Notes: generated from the sequence alone by a model not told the origin. Positions 17,593-26,386 are shown, counted from the first letter of the stretch. The stretch is 64,000 nucleotides of DNA from Nocardiopsis algeriensis (GCF_014203695.1 NZ_JACHJO010000001.1:192369-256368); one strand, 5' to 3'. Numbers and translations: made by a program.

Positions 17593-18573
17593 GTGTACGC
17601 AGGCTGGGAAGAGGCGCCCGGGGCGGAGGCCGCCCGCAGGGCGCGCCGGGTCGACGGGCGGGCGTTCGCGCTGGTGTCCGGCCTGCTGGCGGTCGTGCTC
17701 TCACTGGTCCTGCTGTCGTGGTCCGCGGGCGGTGAGGAGGACGCGGCGGGAGGCGGGGTCGCCGACGACGTGGGCGCTCCGCACGGGGGGCCGTCGGGCA
17801 GCAGCTCCGGAACGACGCTCCCGGGCGTCCCGGAGAAGCCCGTCCGCCCCTCGGGACAGGCGGCGCTGGTGGACAACCCGCTCTACGGGACCGGCCGGCT
17901 GACTCCGCGTCCGTGTCCGGTGCCGGAGCTGGACGTGGACGTCCCCGCCTCGGTGGAGGACTTCCTGCACACGGTGGCGGACTGCCTGGACGACGCCTGG
18001 AGCACCCAGTTCCAGCGGGCGGGGATCCCGTTCGAGCCTCCGGACCGGGTCTTCTGGACGGAGCCGGGGGTGAGCCCGTGCCGTCCCTATCCGTCGCAGG
18101 CGGGGGCGTTCTACTGCCGGGCGAGCACGAGCGTCTACATCGGTGTCTCGGACGTGGTGGAGAAGTGGAACGGCACGGAGGACGGCGTCGTGTACGCCTC
18201 CCTGCTCGCGCACGAGTACGCCCACCACGTGCAGGGGGAGTCGGGCCTGCTGGAGTACTACCACGAGCAGCGCGAGCTGGAGGCCGACGTCCTCGACCGC
18301 AACGCGTGGACGCGCCGCAGCGAGTTGCAGGCCAACTGCCTGGCCGGGGTCTTCCTCGGATCGGTGCGGGTGACCTATCCGCTGGACGGCACCGACCTGG
18401 AGATCCTGCTCGCCGACGCCAGGGCCACCTCCGACCGGGAGGGCGGGCCCGAGGAGGACCGCACGCACGGTTCGGCCGCCAACAGCGAGCGGTGGATGCT
18501 CACGGGGTGGCGGGAGCAGGCGCCGGGGGCGTGCAACACGTGGGAGCTGGAGGATTCCCCTCTGCTGGAATGA
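17593..18573 (+). CDS. neutral zinc metallopeptidase (YpfJ-like), copy 2
   Basis: This is a second YpfJ-type metallopeptidase (326 residues, GTG start at 17593), 47 bases after the first. It has a membrane helix (about 26-46), a low-complexity linker and the zinc motif HEYAHH in LLAHEYAHHVQGE, followed by ELQANCLAGVFLG. The cysteine pattern and segments such as VADCLDDAWS, AGAFYCRAS and THGSAANSERW match copy 1, so the pair arose by duplication. Overall divergence suggests separate substrates. No inhibitor or obvious substrate gene is adjacent. Confidence 0.85.
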   Translation: MYAGWEEAPGAEAARRARRVDGRAFALVSGLLAVVLSLVLLSWSAGGEEDAAGGGVADDVGAPHGGPSGSSSGTTLPGVPEKPVRPSGQAALVDNPLYGTGRLTPRPCPVPELDVDVPASVEDFLHTVADCLDDAWSTQFQRAGIPFEPPDRVFWTEPGVSPCRPYPSQAGAFYCRASTSVYIGVSDVVEKWNGTEDGVVYASLLAHEYAHHVQGESGLLEYYHEQRELEADVLDRNAWTRRSELQANCLAGVFLGSVRVTYPLDGTDLEILLADARATSDREGGPEEDRTHGSAANSERWMLTGWREQAPGACNTWELEDSPLLE

Positions 18574-18622
18574 GGCTCCGGTCGGCCGCCGACCGGCGCC
18601 AACTGCTGCGCTCAGACACGTA

Positions 18623-18804
18623 GGCCCTGTTTTTCGGATCATCTCGGGCTGCACGGCCGCCAGGCGCCCCCTTGCAGCGCCGGAGAGCTTGCGAAGCCAA
18701 CCAGGCTGAGCTGCGCTCCCCGCCTCGCAAGGGAACACCTGGCCGGCCGTTCGCCGGAGGATCGGCTCCGCCGATACGGCGAGAGCATCCAAAAAAACAG
18801 GGCC
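18623..18804. repeat. foldback (MITE-like) repeat, unit 1
   Basis: This 182-bp unit is bounded by inverted termini: GGCCCTGTTTTTCGGAT on the left and ATCCAAAAAAACAGGGCC on the right. Inside, the left arm (GCACGGCCGCCAGGCGCCC) is roughly complementary to the right arm (AAGGGAACACCTGGCCGGCC), so the whole unit can fold back on itself. It has no coding character. It is followed two bases later by a near-identical unit. Confidence 0.75.
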
Positions 18805-18806
18805 GA

Positions 18807-18987
18807 GGCCCTGTTTCTTGGATCAGCTCGGGCTGCACGGCCGCCAGGCGCCCCCTTGCAGCGCCGGAGAGCTTGCGAAGCCCGCCAGGCTGAGCTGCGC
18901 TCTCCGCCTTGCACGGGAACGCCTGGTCGGCCGTTCGCCGAGGAATTGGCTCCGCCGATACGGCGAGAGCATCCAAAAAACAGGGCC
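18807..18987. repeat. foldback (MITE-like) repeat, unit 2
   Basis: This is a second, near-identical 181-bp unit in direct orientation, with termini GGCCCTGTTTCTTGGAT and ATCCAAAAAACAGGGCC. It differs from unit 1 by scattered substitutions. It ends 20 bases before the hydrolase start codon at 19008, so the promoter of that gene must lie inside or upstream of the repeats. Confidence 0.75.
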
Positions 18988-19007
18988 TGGCGTGGCAGGA
19001 TGATTCC

Positions 19008-21491
19008 ATGTCGGAACACGTCGGCCCCCTCGGCTCCCGTGGGACCGAGCCCCCTGCCGCCTCCCCTCCGTCCTCCGCCGTCTCCTCCGAGGCCTCCCGC
19101 ATGTGCTCCTGCGGGCCCGGCCTGCCCCCGAACCCGGACCGCGGTGCCGAGGACGAGATCGTCCCCGGCTCCGCCGAGAACCAGTTGGACAGCGTCGAGC
19201 TGCGCGTGCACGGCGTCAGCGGCGGCCAGGCCGAGGAGCTCCTCGACGTGGAGCCCGCGATGCGGGTCGGCGGGGACCGCCTGGCCGGCTTCTTCCGGTG
19301 GCGCAGGGAGGCCGACACCGAGACCGTGCCGGGGGTGCGGCGGGAGATCTTCGCCTGGGGCAACCTGACCTCCGGCCGCTCCTCCCGGGCGCTCTGGCTC
19401 CTGCTGCTGCCGTTCATGCTGGTCAACGTGGCGTACTGGATGCGTCCGGGGTGCCAGGACCGGCCCGTGGCCGGCCTGGGCAAAATCGCCGACAACACCT
19501 ACGGTGCGGCGGTGCGGTTGCTCGCCCTGACCCTGACCTCGCTCATCACCCTGGCGGTGGCCGGCATCGGCATGGACCTCGTGGCCTGGCAGTGCGCGGC
19601 GGGGCTCGGCCAGGAGTGCGCGCGCGTCCGGCCGTGGCTGTCGTTCCTGGCCTCGCACTCGTCGGCGCTGTCGGCCACCGGCCCCGCCCTCCTGGTGGGC
19701 GCCCTGATGCCGGCCACGGTGGTGGCGGTGCTGTGGAGGCTGTCGCGGCGCACCGCCGCCGACTACGAGGTGGTGACCGCCGCGGCCCCGCCCGTGCACA
19801 GCCGGGAAGCGCCGCTGAGCGACCCCGACTTCTGGCGCAACAGCGAGATCATGGCGCGCCTGCGCTCGGCGCACGTGTCGGTGGCGATCGGCACGGTCGT
19901 GATCCTGCTCCTCCTGCCCGCCCTGCGGTACGACCTCGCCCGGCGCGAGCAGTTCCCCGGCACGCTGCCCGAGCTGCTGGGTGCGGCCGTGGAGCCCTGG
20001 GTGGCGGGCTCGCTCCTGGTGGTGCTGCTGGCGGCGGTGGTCACCGCGAGCGCGCTGAGCGTCCTCGTCCCCGGCGTGGACCCGCGCTGGAACGTGCGGG
20101 CCGACCGGTTCTGCCGCGTGCTGCGCGACGCCGCCCTGCTGCTCGCCGCGGTCGCCGCCGGGTACACGCTGTGGCCCCGGCCCGGCTGGGAGGCCGTGGG
20201 GCAGCTGCCGGGGCACTCCGTGCTGCTCGGCACCCTGTTCGCGGCCCAGTCGGGGCTGGTGCTGCTGGCCCTGGTGGCCGCGGCGGTGCTGCACACGACG
20301 GAGCGGGCCCCGGAGGGCGCGGCGATGTACGGCCTCGCGGGGCCGGCCACGGCGGCTCTGGGCGCGCTCCTGGGCAGCGCCTTCTCGGCCGCCGTCGTCT
20401 ACCAGGGCTCGCTGTGGCTGAGCGGGTGCGGCCCGCTCACCCCCGACGGGGCGGCCTGCCTGCCGCTGTCCCCGCCGGCCGCCTACTCCTGGGTCCAGCT
20501 GGCGATCGCCCTGGAGGGGGCGATCGCGGTCCTGGTCCTGGCCTTCCTCGCCCTGCGGCTGCGCCGGGGCACCCGGGCGCACCTGCTCCAGGTCACCAGG
20601 GAGTACGAGCGCAGCGCGCGCGACCTCCGCACGTGGCACATCGCGGAGGCGCGGGCGCTGGGCCGGATGACCGAGGTGCTGCCCGCGGTCCTGGCCGCCC
20701 TCCTGCTCCCGGCCGCGGCCCTGGCCGGGCTCGTGCTCTACTCGGCGCTGTCGGGGAACCTGGCCGCCGACGGCCCCGTTCCGGCCGCCGGCGGGGCGCT
20801 CGGGGTCGCGCAGGGGGTGGTGTCGGTGCTGATCGGGGCGGGCTCCCTGCTGGGCGGGGCCTCCCTGGTGGCGCTGGCGTGGATCGGCCACGGCGCCTAC
20901 CGGGACCGGCCGACCCGCCAGGCGGTGGGCGCCCTGTGGGACGTGGGGACGTTCTGGCCGCGGGTGGCGCACCCGCTGGCACCGCCCTCCTACGCGGAGC
21001 GGGCCGTCCCGCAGCTCGTGGCGCGGGTGGCGCGGATGACGCGGGAGGGCACCAGGGTGGTCCTGTCCGGGCACTCCCAGGGGTCGGTGCTGGCGGCGGC
21101 CACGGTGTGGCAGCTGCCCGACGACTGCCTGGGCCGGGTCGCGCTCGTCACGCACGGCTCTCCGCTGGACCGGCTGTACGCACGCTACTTCCCCGCCTAC
21201 TTCGGGCCGGTGCCCTTCGCCGACCTCCAGGGGCGGCTGGCCGACTGGCGCAATCTGTGGCGGACCACCGACGCGATCGCCGGACCGGTGCGGGTCCGCT
21301 CCGGTCCGGGCGGCACCGGCACCGTCGGGCCCGACGAGTCCCTGCCCGACCCCCGCAACTACGACGCCCCGCCGGGCGAGGCCCGGCGGCCGGAGATCAT
21401 GGGCCACTCCTGCTACACGGACGACCCCGCCTACGCCGAGGCGCTCCGGGAGTCGCTGGACTCGCTGGAGGAGGCCTACCAGGGGCCGTAG
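19008..21491 (+). CDS. polytopic membrane protein with C-terminal alpha/beta-hydrolase domain
   Basis: The 827-residue protein has an N-terminal soluble segment (about 1-120) that includes SVELRVHGVSGGQAEELLD. A membrane region of roughly 10-12 helices follows (about 125-640), then a C-terminal alpha/beta-hydrolase core. The nucleophile elbow GHSQGS, with Ser near residue 690, follows the strand TRVVLSG, and LVTHGSPLDRLY follows it. The start ATG at 19008 has only a weak ribosome binding site. Lipid or envelope ester substrates are plausible from the membrane setting, but nothing in the sequence names the substrate. Confidence 0.75.
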   Translation: MSEHVGPLGSRGTEPPAASPPSSAVSSEASRMCSCGPGLPPNPDRGAEDEIVPGSAENQLDSVELRVHGVSGGQAEELLDVEPAMRVGGDRLAGFFRWRREADTETVPGVRREIFAWGNLTSGRSSRALWLLLLPFMLVNVAYWMRPGCQDRPVAGLGKIADNTYGAAVRLLALTLTSLITLAVAGIGMDLVAWQCAAGLGQECARVRPWLSFLASHSSALSATGPALLVGALMPATVVAVLWRLSRRTAADYEVVTAAAPPVHSREAPLSDPDFWRNSEIMARLRSAHVSVAIGTVVILLLLPALRYDLARREQFPGTLPELLGAAVEPWVAGSLLVVLLAAVVTASALSVLVPGVDPRWNVRADRFCRVLRDAALLLAAVAAGYTLWPRPGWEAVGQLPGHSVLLGTLFAAQSGLVLLALVAAAVLHTTERAPEGAAMYGLAGPATAALGALLGSAFSAAVVYQGSLWLSGCGPLTPDGAACLPLSPPAAYSWVQLAIALEGAIAVLVLAFLALRLRRGTRAHLLQVTREYERSARDLRTWHIAEARALGRMTEVLPAVLAALLLPAAALAGLVLYSALSGNLAADGPVPAAGGALGVAQGVVSVLIGAGSLLGGASLVALAWIGHGAYRDRPTRQAVGALWDVGTFWPRVAHPLAPPSYAERAVPQLVARVARMTREGTRVVLSGHSQGSVLAAATVWQLPDDCLGRVALVTHGSPLDRLYARYFPAYFGPVPFADLQGRLADWRNLWRTTDAIAGPVRVRSGPGGTGTVGPDESLPDPRNYDAPPGEARRPEIMGHSCYTDDPAYAEALRESLDSLEEAYQGP

Positions 21492-21775
21492 GGGCCCTGG
21501 TTCCTGCCACCGCCCACACCCTTGACGGCGGGGCGCACGTCCAGCAGGAAGATGAGGGTGGCGACCAGGCCGAGAATGACGAACATGCCGGTGCCCGAGA
21601 ACACCGCGAGGGCGGACAGACCGGTGGCGACACCGGTGAGGATCACCCACAGCTTCTTGGTCTGCTTGTCCATGAGCTCGAAGGCCGCAGCCGGTGTCCG
21701 GAGAGCCTCGATCAGCGCGAAGAGGCTGGCCACGAAGGTGACCAGGTAGATGAGCTGCCAGATCAGTCCGAACAC
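21476..21775 (-). CDS. DUF2516 family membrane protein
   Basis: The GTG at 21775 follows GGGAG and gives a 99-residue protein starting VFGLIWQLIYLVTFVASLFA. It has three hydrophobic segments (about 3-22, 42-60, 62-80) and a Gly-rich tail, matching the actinobacterial DUF2516 family of unknown function. Its 3' end overlaps the 3' end of the convergent hydrolase gene by 16 bases. The longer frame to 22468 is antisense of the metallopeptidase gene and is rejected. Confidence 0.75.
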   Translation of the reverse strand: MFGLIWQLIYLVTFVASLFALIEALRTPAAAFELMDKQTKKLWVILTGVATGLSALAVFSGTGMFVILGLVATLIFLLDVRPAVKGVGGGRNQGPYGPW

Positions 21776-21893
21776 AACACACTCCCGACGAGGTCTCGAG
21801 CGGGGATCCGCCCGCTCTCCACGGTAAACGGATCGGCGTCCCGAATCGTGCCCGCCGTTACCGGGATCACCCTCCGCGGGCACCGCTTCCCGG

Positions 21894-22832
21894 TCAGATC
21901 GGGATGTGCCAGAGGCAGGTGACCGCGGCCAGGAGGAAGGCGGAGGCGCCCATGACGACCGCGCCCGCGTGGTAGGAGAGCTCCTCGTGCGGGTGCAGGA
22001 GGCGGTTGACCCGCAGCACCACGCCGGGCTCGGCGACGGCTGCCAGCGCACCGGCGGGCACCGGCGCCGGCCCGGCCGCGCCGAAGCGCAGCAGCGCCAT
22101 CGCCAGCTCGCGCGAGGTGCTCTTGCGCCGGGCCTGGTCGTCGGCGCACATCTCGATGAGCAGGGCGACGGTCTCGTAGTAGGTGCGCACCAGGCGCACC
22201 CTGGGGAAGGCGCGCTTGAGGGAGGAGAAGGGCAGCAGCACGAGGTCGTGGCGCTCGCGCAGGTGCGCCTGCTCGTGGGCCAGGACCGCGGCCAGCTCGC
22301 GGTTGTCGAGGACCGCGAGCGCTCCGGCGCTGATGACGACCTGGGAGCGGAGCACACCGGGCAGGCAGTACGCGGCGGCGGCGGGGTGGTCGACCACGCG
22401 GGCGCCGGGTACGTCGGGGTGGTCGCTGGAGACCAGCTGGAGAAGGTCGTAGTGGCGCCTCCGGACACGGATCACGTGGACGAAGGAGGAGACCAGTCCG
22501 CAGAAGAGCACGAGGGTGAGCACCACCGCGAGGACGACCGCCGCGATGTGGCTGATGCCCTCGGCACCCTGGGAGAGCTCGGAGATGATGAGGTTCCCGG
22601 TGACGATGTCCTCGGCCAGGGCCATGAGGCCCGCGGCCGCGCCGAGCTGGTAGGAGGAGAGACCGAAGGCCAGGAGCGCGCCGATGGTGGAGACTCCCCA
22701 CGCCAGGCCGAGTGCCTGCCAGGCGATCACTGCCGTGTAGGGCCCCCGGGAGGGCCACTTCGCCCGGTGGAGGAGCTCCATGGCGATGAGGCAGCCAACC
22801 GATACAAGTATGAGGAGGGCGGCACTGACCAT
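21894..22832 (-). CDS. M56-family membrane metallopeptidase (BlaR1-like sensor without sensor domain)
   Basis: The 312-residue protein has N-terminal membrane helices (about 1-20, 35-60, 95-118), a cytoplasmic loop with the zinc motif HEQAHLRERHD, and a final helix (about 288-308). This is the transmembrane protease unit of BlaR1/MecR1 proteins, but it ends where the penicillin-binding sensor domain would begin. In this family the protease activates or cleaves the partner BlaI repressor in response to a cell-wall or other signal. It starts five bases after the blaI-like stop, so the two are an operon. Confidence 0.85.
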   Translation of the reverse strand: MVSAALLILVSVGCLIAMELLHRAKWPSRGPYTAVIAWQALGLAWGVSTIGALLAFGLSSYQLGAAAGLMALAEDIVTGNLIISELSQGAEGISHIAAVVLAVVLTLVLFCGLVSSFVHVIRVRRRHYDLLQLVSSDHPDVPGARVVDHPAAAAYCLPGVLRSQVVISAGALAVLDNRELAAVLAHEQAHLRERHDLVLLPFSSLKRAFPRVRLVRTYYETVALLIEMCADDQARRKSTSRELAMALLRFGAAGPAPVPAGALAAVAEPGVVLRVNRLLHPHEELSYHAGAVVMGASAFLLAAVTCLWHIPI

Positions 22833-22837
22833 ACGGA

Positions 22838-23200
22838 CTAGTTCCTTGGCTGCTCGATTTCCGCGAGTGCGCGCCGGAGCGCGTCAGCCCCCTTGCCGTC
22901 CATCGACTGGACGAAGGCGGCCAGAGCTGCGTCGCGGTCCCCCGTCTGCCCGAGCGCGTCGAACATCAGCTCGGAGACGTAGGATTCCCGGCTGGCAGCC
23001 GGACGGTACCGCCACGCACGTCCTTCACGTGCCCGGGTGACGACCTTCTTCTTGGCGAGCCTGTCGAGCACGGTCATGACGGTCGTGTGCGCCAGGTCTC
23101 GCTCCGAGAGAGCTTTGCCCACCTCACGAACCGTCATTGGTTCATCCCTTGCCCACAGTACATCCATCACCGCACGTTCGAGTTCGCCGAGCCGATTCAT
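22838..23200 (-). CDS. BlaI/MecI/CopY-family transcriptional repressor
   Basis: The 120-residue protein is a winged-helix repressor: LGELERAVMDVLWARDEPMT is helix 1-2, TTVMTVLDRLAKKKVV is the recognition helix, and RAWRYRPA is the wing. The C-terminal helices form the dimer and the protease-sensitive region. It probably represses its own operon through the dyad at 23223-23241, just ahead of its start. No beta-lactamase or copper transporter lies nearby, so the signal is unknown. Confidence 0.9.
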   Translation of the reverse strand: MNRLGELERAVMDVLWARDEPMTVREVGKALSERDLAHTTVMTVLDRLAKKKVVTRAREGRAWRYRPAASRESYVSELMFDALGQTGDRDAALAAFVQSMDGKGADALRRALAEIEQPRN

Positions 23201-23222
23201 GCTTTCGAGTCTACTTGCGGTC

Positions 23223-23241
23223 GTACTACAGGCTGTCGTAC
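23223..23241. promoter_or_regulatory. operator dyad for the BlaI-like repressor
   Basis: GTACTACAGGCTGTCGTAC is a 19-bp dyad with one mismatch. Its core TACTACA-N3-TGTCGTA resembles the TACA/TGTA-type operators bound by BlaI/MecI dimers. It lies 22 bases upstream of the repressor start codon, where binding would block transcription of the blaI-M56 operon. Confidence 0.75.
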
Positions 23242-23418
23242 CCCCAGGTTAATCCCTCATGGCCCGAAGGACAGGGTCCTAGGACCCCCGTCCCAGGACT
23301 TTCGGAAGCTGCCTTCGGCCCTTCCCCTCAGCGCCCTCGGCCCTCCCCGCGGCGGATCGGTACCGGATCGGGCACCCTGCGAGGGGTCCGACCTGCGAAT
23401 ACGGGTATCCAACACCAC

Positions 23419-24402
23419 ATGAGAGGGCACGAGAAGCACGAGGAGGAGGCTCTGGGCCGGCCCCGCGTCGGGGTGTCCAGCTGTCTGCTCGGCGCACCGG
23501 TCCGCTACAACGGGGGACACTGCCGCTTCCGCTTCCTCACCGAGGAGCTGTCGCCGTACGTGGACTGGCTGCCGGTCTGCCCCGAGGCCGAGATCGGGCT
23601 GGGCGTCCCCCGCCCGACGCTGCGGTTGCAGCGGCGCGCCGGCTCCGACCGGGTGGTCGGCGCGCGCGACGGGAGCGACCACACCGAGGAGCTGGCCGCC
23701 GTCGCCGACAAGCACCTGGACGGGCTCCGCCGGCTGGACGGCTACGTGCTCAAGCACAAGTCGCCGAGCTGCGGCATGTTCGCCCTGCCGGTCTTCGACG
23801 AGGAGGGCCACCGCGTGGGCGGCAGGGGCAGGGGCGCGTTCACCTCCCGCCTGGCGGAACTGGTGCCCGGGCTCCCCATGGAGGAGCAGGGGCGCCTGTC
23901 CGACCCGTCGCTGCGCGAGGCGTTTGTCGAGCGGCTGTTCGCCCACGCCAGGCTGCGCGAGCTGTGGGAGTCGGACTGGAGGCCGCGCGACCTGGTCGGC
24001 TTCCACTCCCGGCACAAGATCCAGCTCATGGCCCACACCCCGGAGGGCTACCGCGAGACGGGGAGGATCGCCGCCCGGGCGGGGGCGTGGGACCGGGACC
24101 GCACCGTGCGCGAGTACACGGACGCCTTCCGGCGCGCACTCGCGGTGCCGGCCGGTCGGGGAAGGCACGCCAACGCGCTCCAGCACGTGTTCGGCATGAT
24201 CGGCCCGCTCCTGGACGGCAGCCGCAGGAAGGATCTGCTCGCCGCCGTCGAGGACTACAGGAGGGGGCAGGTGCCGCTGAGCCTGCCGGTGGCCCTGCTG
24301 CGGCACCACTGCGACGCCGAGGAGGTGGCCTGGGCCTGCCGGCAGACCTACCTGCGTCCCTATCCGGACTCCCTGGGGCTCCGCCACCCCGTGGCGGTCT
24401 GA
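23419..24402 (+). CDS. DUF523 and DUF1722 two-domain protein
   Basis: The 327-residue product joins an N-terminal DUF523 domain (about 15-165) to a C-terminal DUF1722/YbgA-like domain (about 200-315). The DUF523 domain has the cysteine-containing signatures GVSSCLLGAPVRYNG, PVCPEAEIGLG and LKHKSPSCGMF; in DUF1722, KIQLMAHTPEGYRETGR is characteristic. Fusions of this type are common in bacteria, and family members are linked to tRNA thiolation/dethiolation and DNA-repair contexts, but the role is not settled. I use the ATG at 23419; longer starts are possible. Confidence 0.85.
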   Translation: MRGHEKHEEEALGRPRVGVSSCLLGAPVRYNGGHCRFRFLTEELSPYVDWLPVCPEAEIGLGVPRPTLRLQRRAGSDRVVGARDGSDHTEELAAVADKHLDGLRRLDGYVLKHKSPSCGMFALPVFDEEGHRVGGRGRGAFTSRLAELVPGLPMEEQGRLSDPSLREAFVERLFAHARLRELWESDWRPRDLVGFHSRHKIQLMAHTPEGYRETGRIAARAGAWDRDRTVREYTDAFRRALAVPAGRGRHANALQHVFGMIGPLLDGSRRKDLLAAVEDYRRGQVPLSLPVALLRHHCDAEEVAWACRQTYLRPYPDSLGLRHPVAV

Positions 24403-24515
24403 GCCCCGACTCCCTCCACCCGGACCGTGACCCGCTGTGCCGATGCACGGGAACAGTGTGTACCTTCTTCGCTGTTGTCCTCAGCGGCGTACACACGAAC
24501 TGGGAGGAATCACCG

Positions 24516-25820
24516 GTGTCCGGAATCGTTCCCGCGGACGGGCGGACCGCGGTTCCGTCCCGCGTCGCCACCGTCAGCCTGCACACCTCCCCGCTCGACC
24601 AGCCCGGTACCGGCGACGCCGGCGGTCTCAACGTGTACGTGGTCGAGGTGGCCCGGCGCATGGCCGAGCGCGGTGTGGCCGTGGACGTGTTCACCCGGGC
24701 CACCGCCCCCGACCTGCCCCCGGTGGTGGAGCTCGCTCCGGGCGTCAGCGTTCGGCACGTGCCCGCCGGGCCCTACGGCCGCATGGACAAGCACGCCCTC
24801 GCCGACCACCTGTGCCCCTTCGTCTTCGGCATGCTGCGCGCCGAGGCCCAGGGAGATCCCGGACACTACGACCTCGTGCACGGGCACTACTGGCTGTCCG
24901 GGCGCGCCGGGGTGATGGCCGCCCGCCGCTGGGGGGTCCCCCTGGTGCAGTCCATGCACACCATGGCCCGGGTCAAGAACGCCTCCCTCGCCGAGGGCGA
25001 CGCCCCCGAGCCCGAGCTGCGGGTGCGCGGGGAGGACCAGCTCGTCCACCAGGCCGACCGGCTCATCGCCAACACCGAGGACGAGGCCCGCCAGCTGCGG
25101 GAGCACTACGGCGCCCGGGAGAGCCGGATCAGCGTTATTCCGCCCGGGGTGGACCTGGAGGTCTTCACCCCCGGAGCGCGCCGCGAGGCGCTCACGCGCA
25201 TCGGCCTGCCCGCCGACACCGAGCTGCTGCTGTTCGTGGGGCGCGTGCAGCGGCTCAAGGCCCCCGACGTGCTCGTCCGCGCCGCCGCGGAGCTGCTGGA
25301 GCGCGACCCGTCGCTGCGTTCACGCCTGGTCGTGGGCGTGGTGGGCGGCCTGTCCGGCGCCGGGATGCACGAGCCGCGGATGCTCGCCGACCTGGCCCGG
25401 TCGCTGGGGGTGGCCGACGTGGTGCGGATGGAGCCGCCGCAGAGCCGCGAGCGCCTGGCCGACTACTACCGGGCGGCCACCGCGACGGTCGTACCTTCCC
25501 ACTCGGAGTCCTTCGGCCTCGTCGCCGTGGAGTCCCAGGCCTGCGGGACCCCGGTGGTCGCCGCCCGGGTCGGCGGCCTGGGCACCGCCGTGGCGGACGG
25601 CCGCTCGGGGATCCTCGTGGAGGGGCACGACCCCGCCGACTACGCGGCGGTCCTGCACCGCATGATCACCGAGCCGGCCTGGCGGGCGCACCTGGCGGAG
25701 GCGGCGCCCGCCCACGCCGCGACCCTGGGCTGGGAGCGGACGGTGGACTCGCTGCTCGCCGTGTACGGCGAGAGCCTCGCCCCGCACGCGGATCCCCTTC
25801 CCCTCGCGGCCGGCCGGTGA
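24516..25820 (+). CDS. mshA: D-inositol-3-phosphate glycosyltransferase MshA
   Basis: MshA makes the first committed step of mycothiol synthesis, joining N-acetylglucosamine from UDP-GlcNAc to inositol 3-phosphate. The 434-residue GT4 enzyme has the N-terminal acceptor site (SLHTSPLDQPGTGDAGGLNV), HGHYWLSG, and the nucleotide-sugar site (FVGRVQRLKAPDVL, then HSESFGLVAVESQACGTPVV with the catalytic Glu-x7-Glu pair). The GTG at 24516 has GGGAGGA upstream. Its order with the YbjN gene and gpmA matches the mycobacterial neighbourhood. Confidence 0.95.
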   Translation: MSGIVPADGRTAVPSRVATVSLHTSPLDQPGTGDAGGLNVYVVEVARRMAERGVAVDVFTRATAPDLPPVVELAPGVSVRHVPAGPYGRMDKHALADHLCPFVFGMLRAEAQGDPGHYDLVHGHYWLSGRAGVMAARRWGVPLVQSMHTMARVKNASLAEGDAPEPELRVRGEDQLVHQADRLIANTEDEARQLREHYGARESRISVIPPGVDLEVFTPGARREALTRIGLPADTELLLFVGRVQRLKAPDVLVRAAAELLERDPSLRSRLVVGVVGGLSGAGMHEPRMLADLARSLGVADVVRMEPPQSRERLADYYRAATATVVPSHSESFGLVAVESQACGTPVVAARVGGLGTAVADGRSGILVEGHDPADYAAVLHRMITEPAWRAHLAEAAPAHAATLGWERTVDSLLAVYGESLAPHADPLPLAAGR

Positions 25821-25873
25821 CGCGGGGCGCTACCGTCGGTCGGGAGAGGCGAGGGAACGGGAGGAGCTGCGAC

Positions 25874-26386
25874 GTGGGGACCAGGACGGCGCGCGAGGCC
25901 GCGGCCGAGGCGATCATCGAGTCGGTGGCCGAGGCGGGCCTGGAGGTGGAGCGCCCCCGGGAGGGGTCGTTCCTGGTGACCCTGCCGGGCAAGGCCAAGC
26001 TCAAGACCCTGGTATGGCTGGAGGTCGGTCCGCACAGCCTCACCCTCACGTCGTTCTTCTGCCGGCAGCCGGACGAGAACGCCGCCGAGTTCTACCTGTG
26101 GCTCATGCAGAAGAACTCGGACATGTACGGAATGGCGTTCGCGGCCGACGAGGTCGGCGACGTGTACATCCGGGGGCGCCTGCCGCTGGAGGGCGTCACC
26201 CCCGACGAGGTCGACCGCCTGCTGGGGTGCGTGCTCACCTACTCGGACGAGAACTTCAACGGCGCCCTGGAGCGCGGCTTCGCGTCGGCGATCCGCAAGG
26301 AGTGGAAGTGGCGGGCCGAGCGCGGCCACGACATGCGCAACCTGCGGGCCTTCGCCCATCTGGTGGACACCGGGACCGACGCCTGA
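25874..26386 (+). CDS. YbjN-domain protein
   Basis: The GTG at 25874, with GGGAGGAG upstream, gives 170 residues. The product has the type III secretion chaperone-like fold of YbjN proteins: strands FLVTLPGKAKLKTLVWLEV and LTLTSFFCRQPDENAAEFYLW (split here), then the helix with FNGALERGF. In actinobacteria this gene lies between mshA and gpmA, as here, and its role is unknown. No catalytic residues can be named. Confidence 0.8.
   Translation: MGTRTAREAAAEAIIESVAEAGLEVERPREGSFLVTLPGKAKLKTLVWLEVGPHSLTLTSFFCRQPDENAAEFYLWLMQKNSDMYGMAFAADEVGDVYIRGRLPLEGVTPDEVDRLLGCVLTYSDENFNGALERGFASAIRKEWKWRAERGHDMRNLRAFAHLVDTGTDA

Noticed and set aside
22838..23200. Beta-lactam resistance regulator
   Set aside because: The regulator family and M56 protease fit, but the protease lacks the penicillin-binding domain and no beta-lactamase or penicillin-binding protein gene is near, so the role cannot be named.
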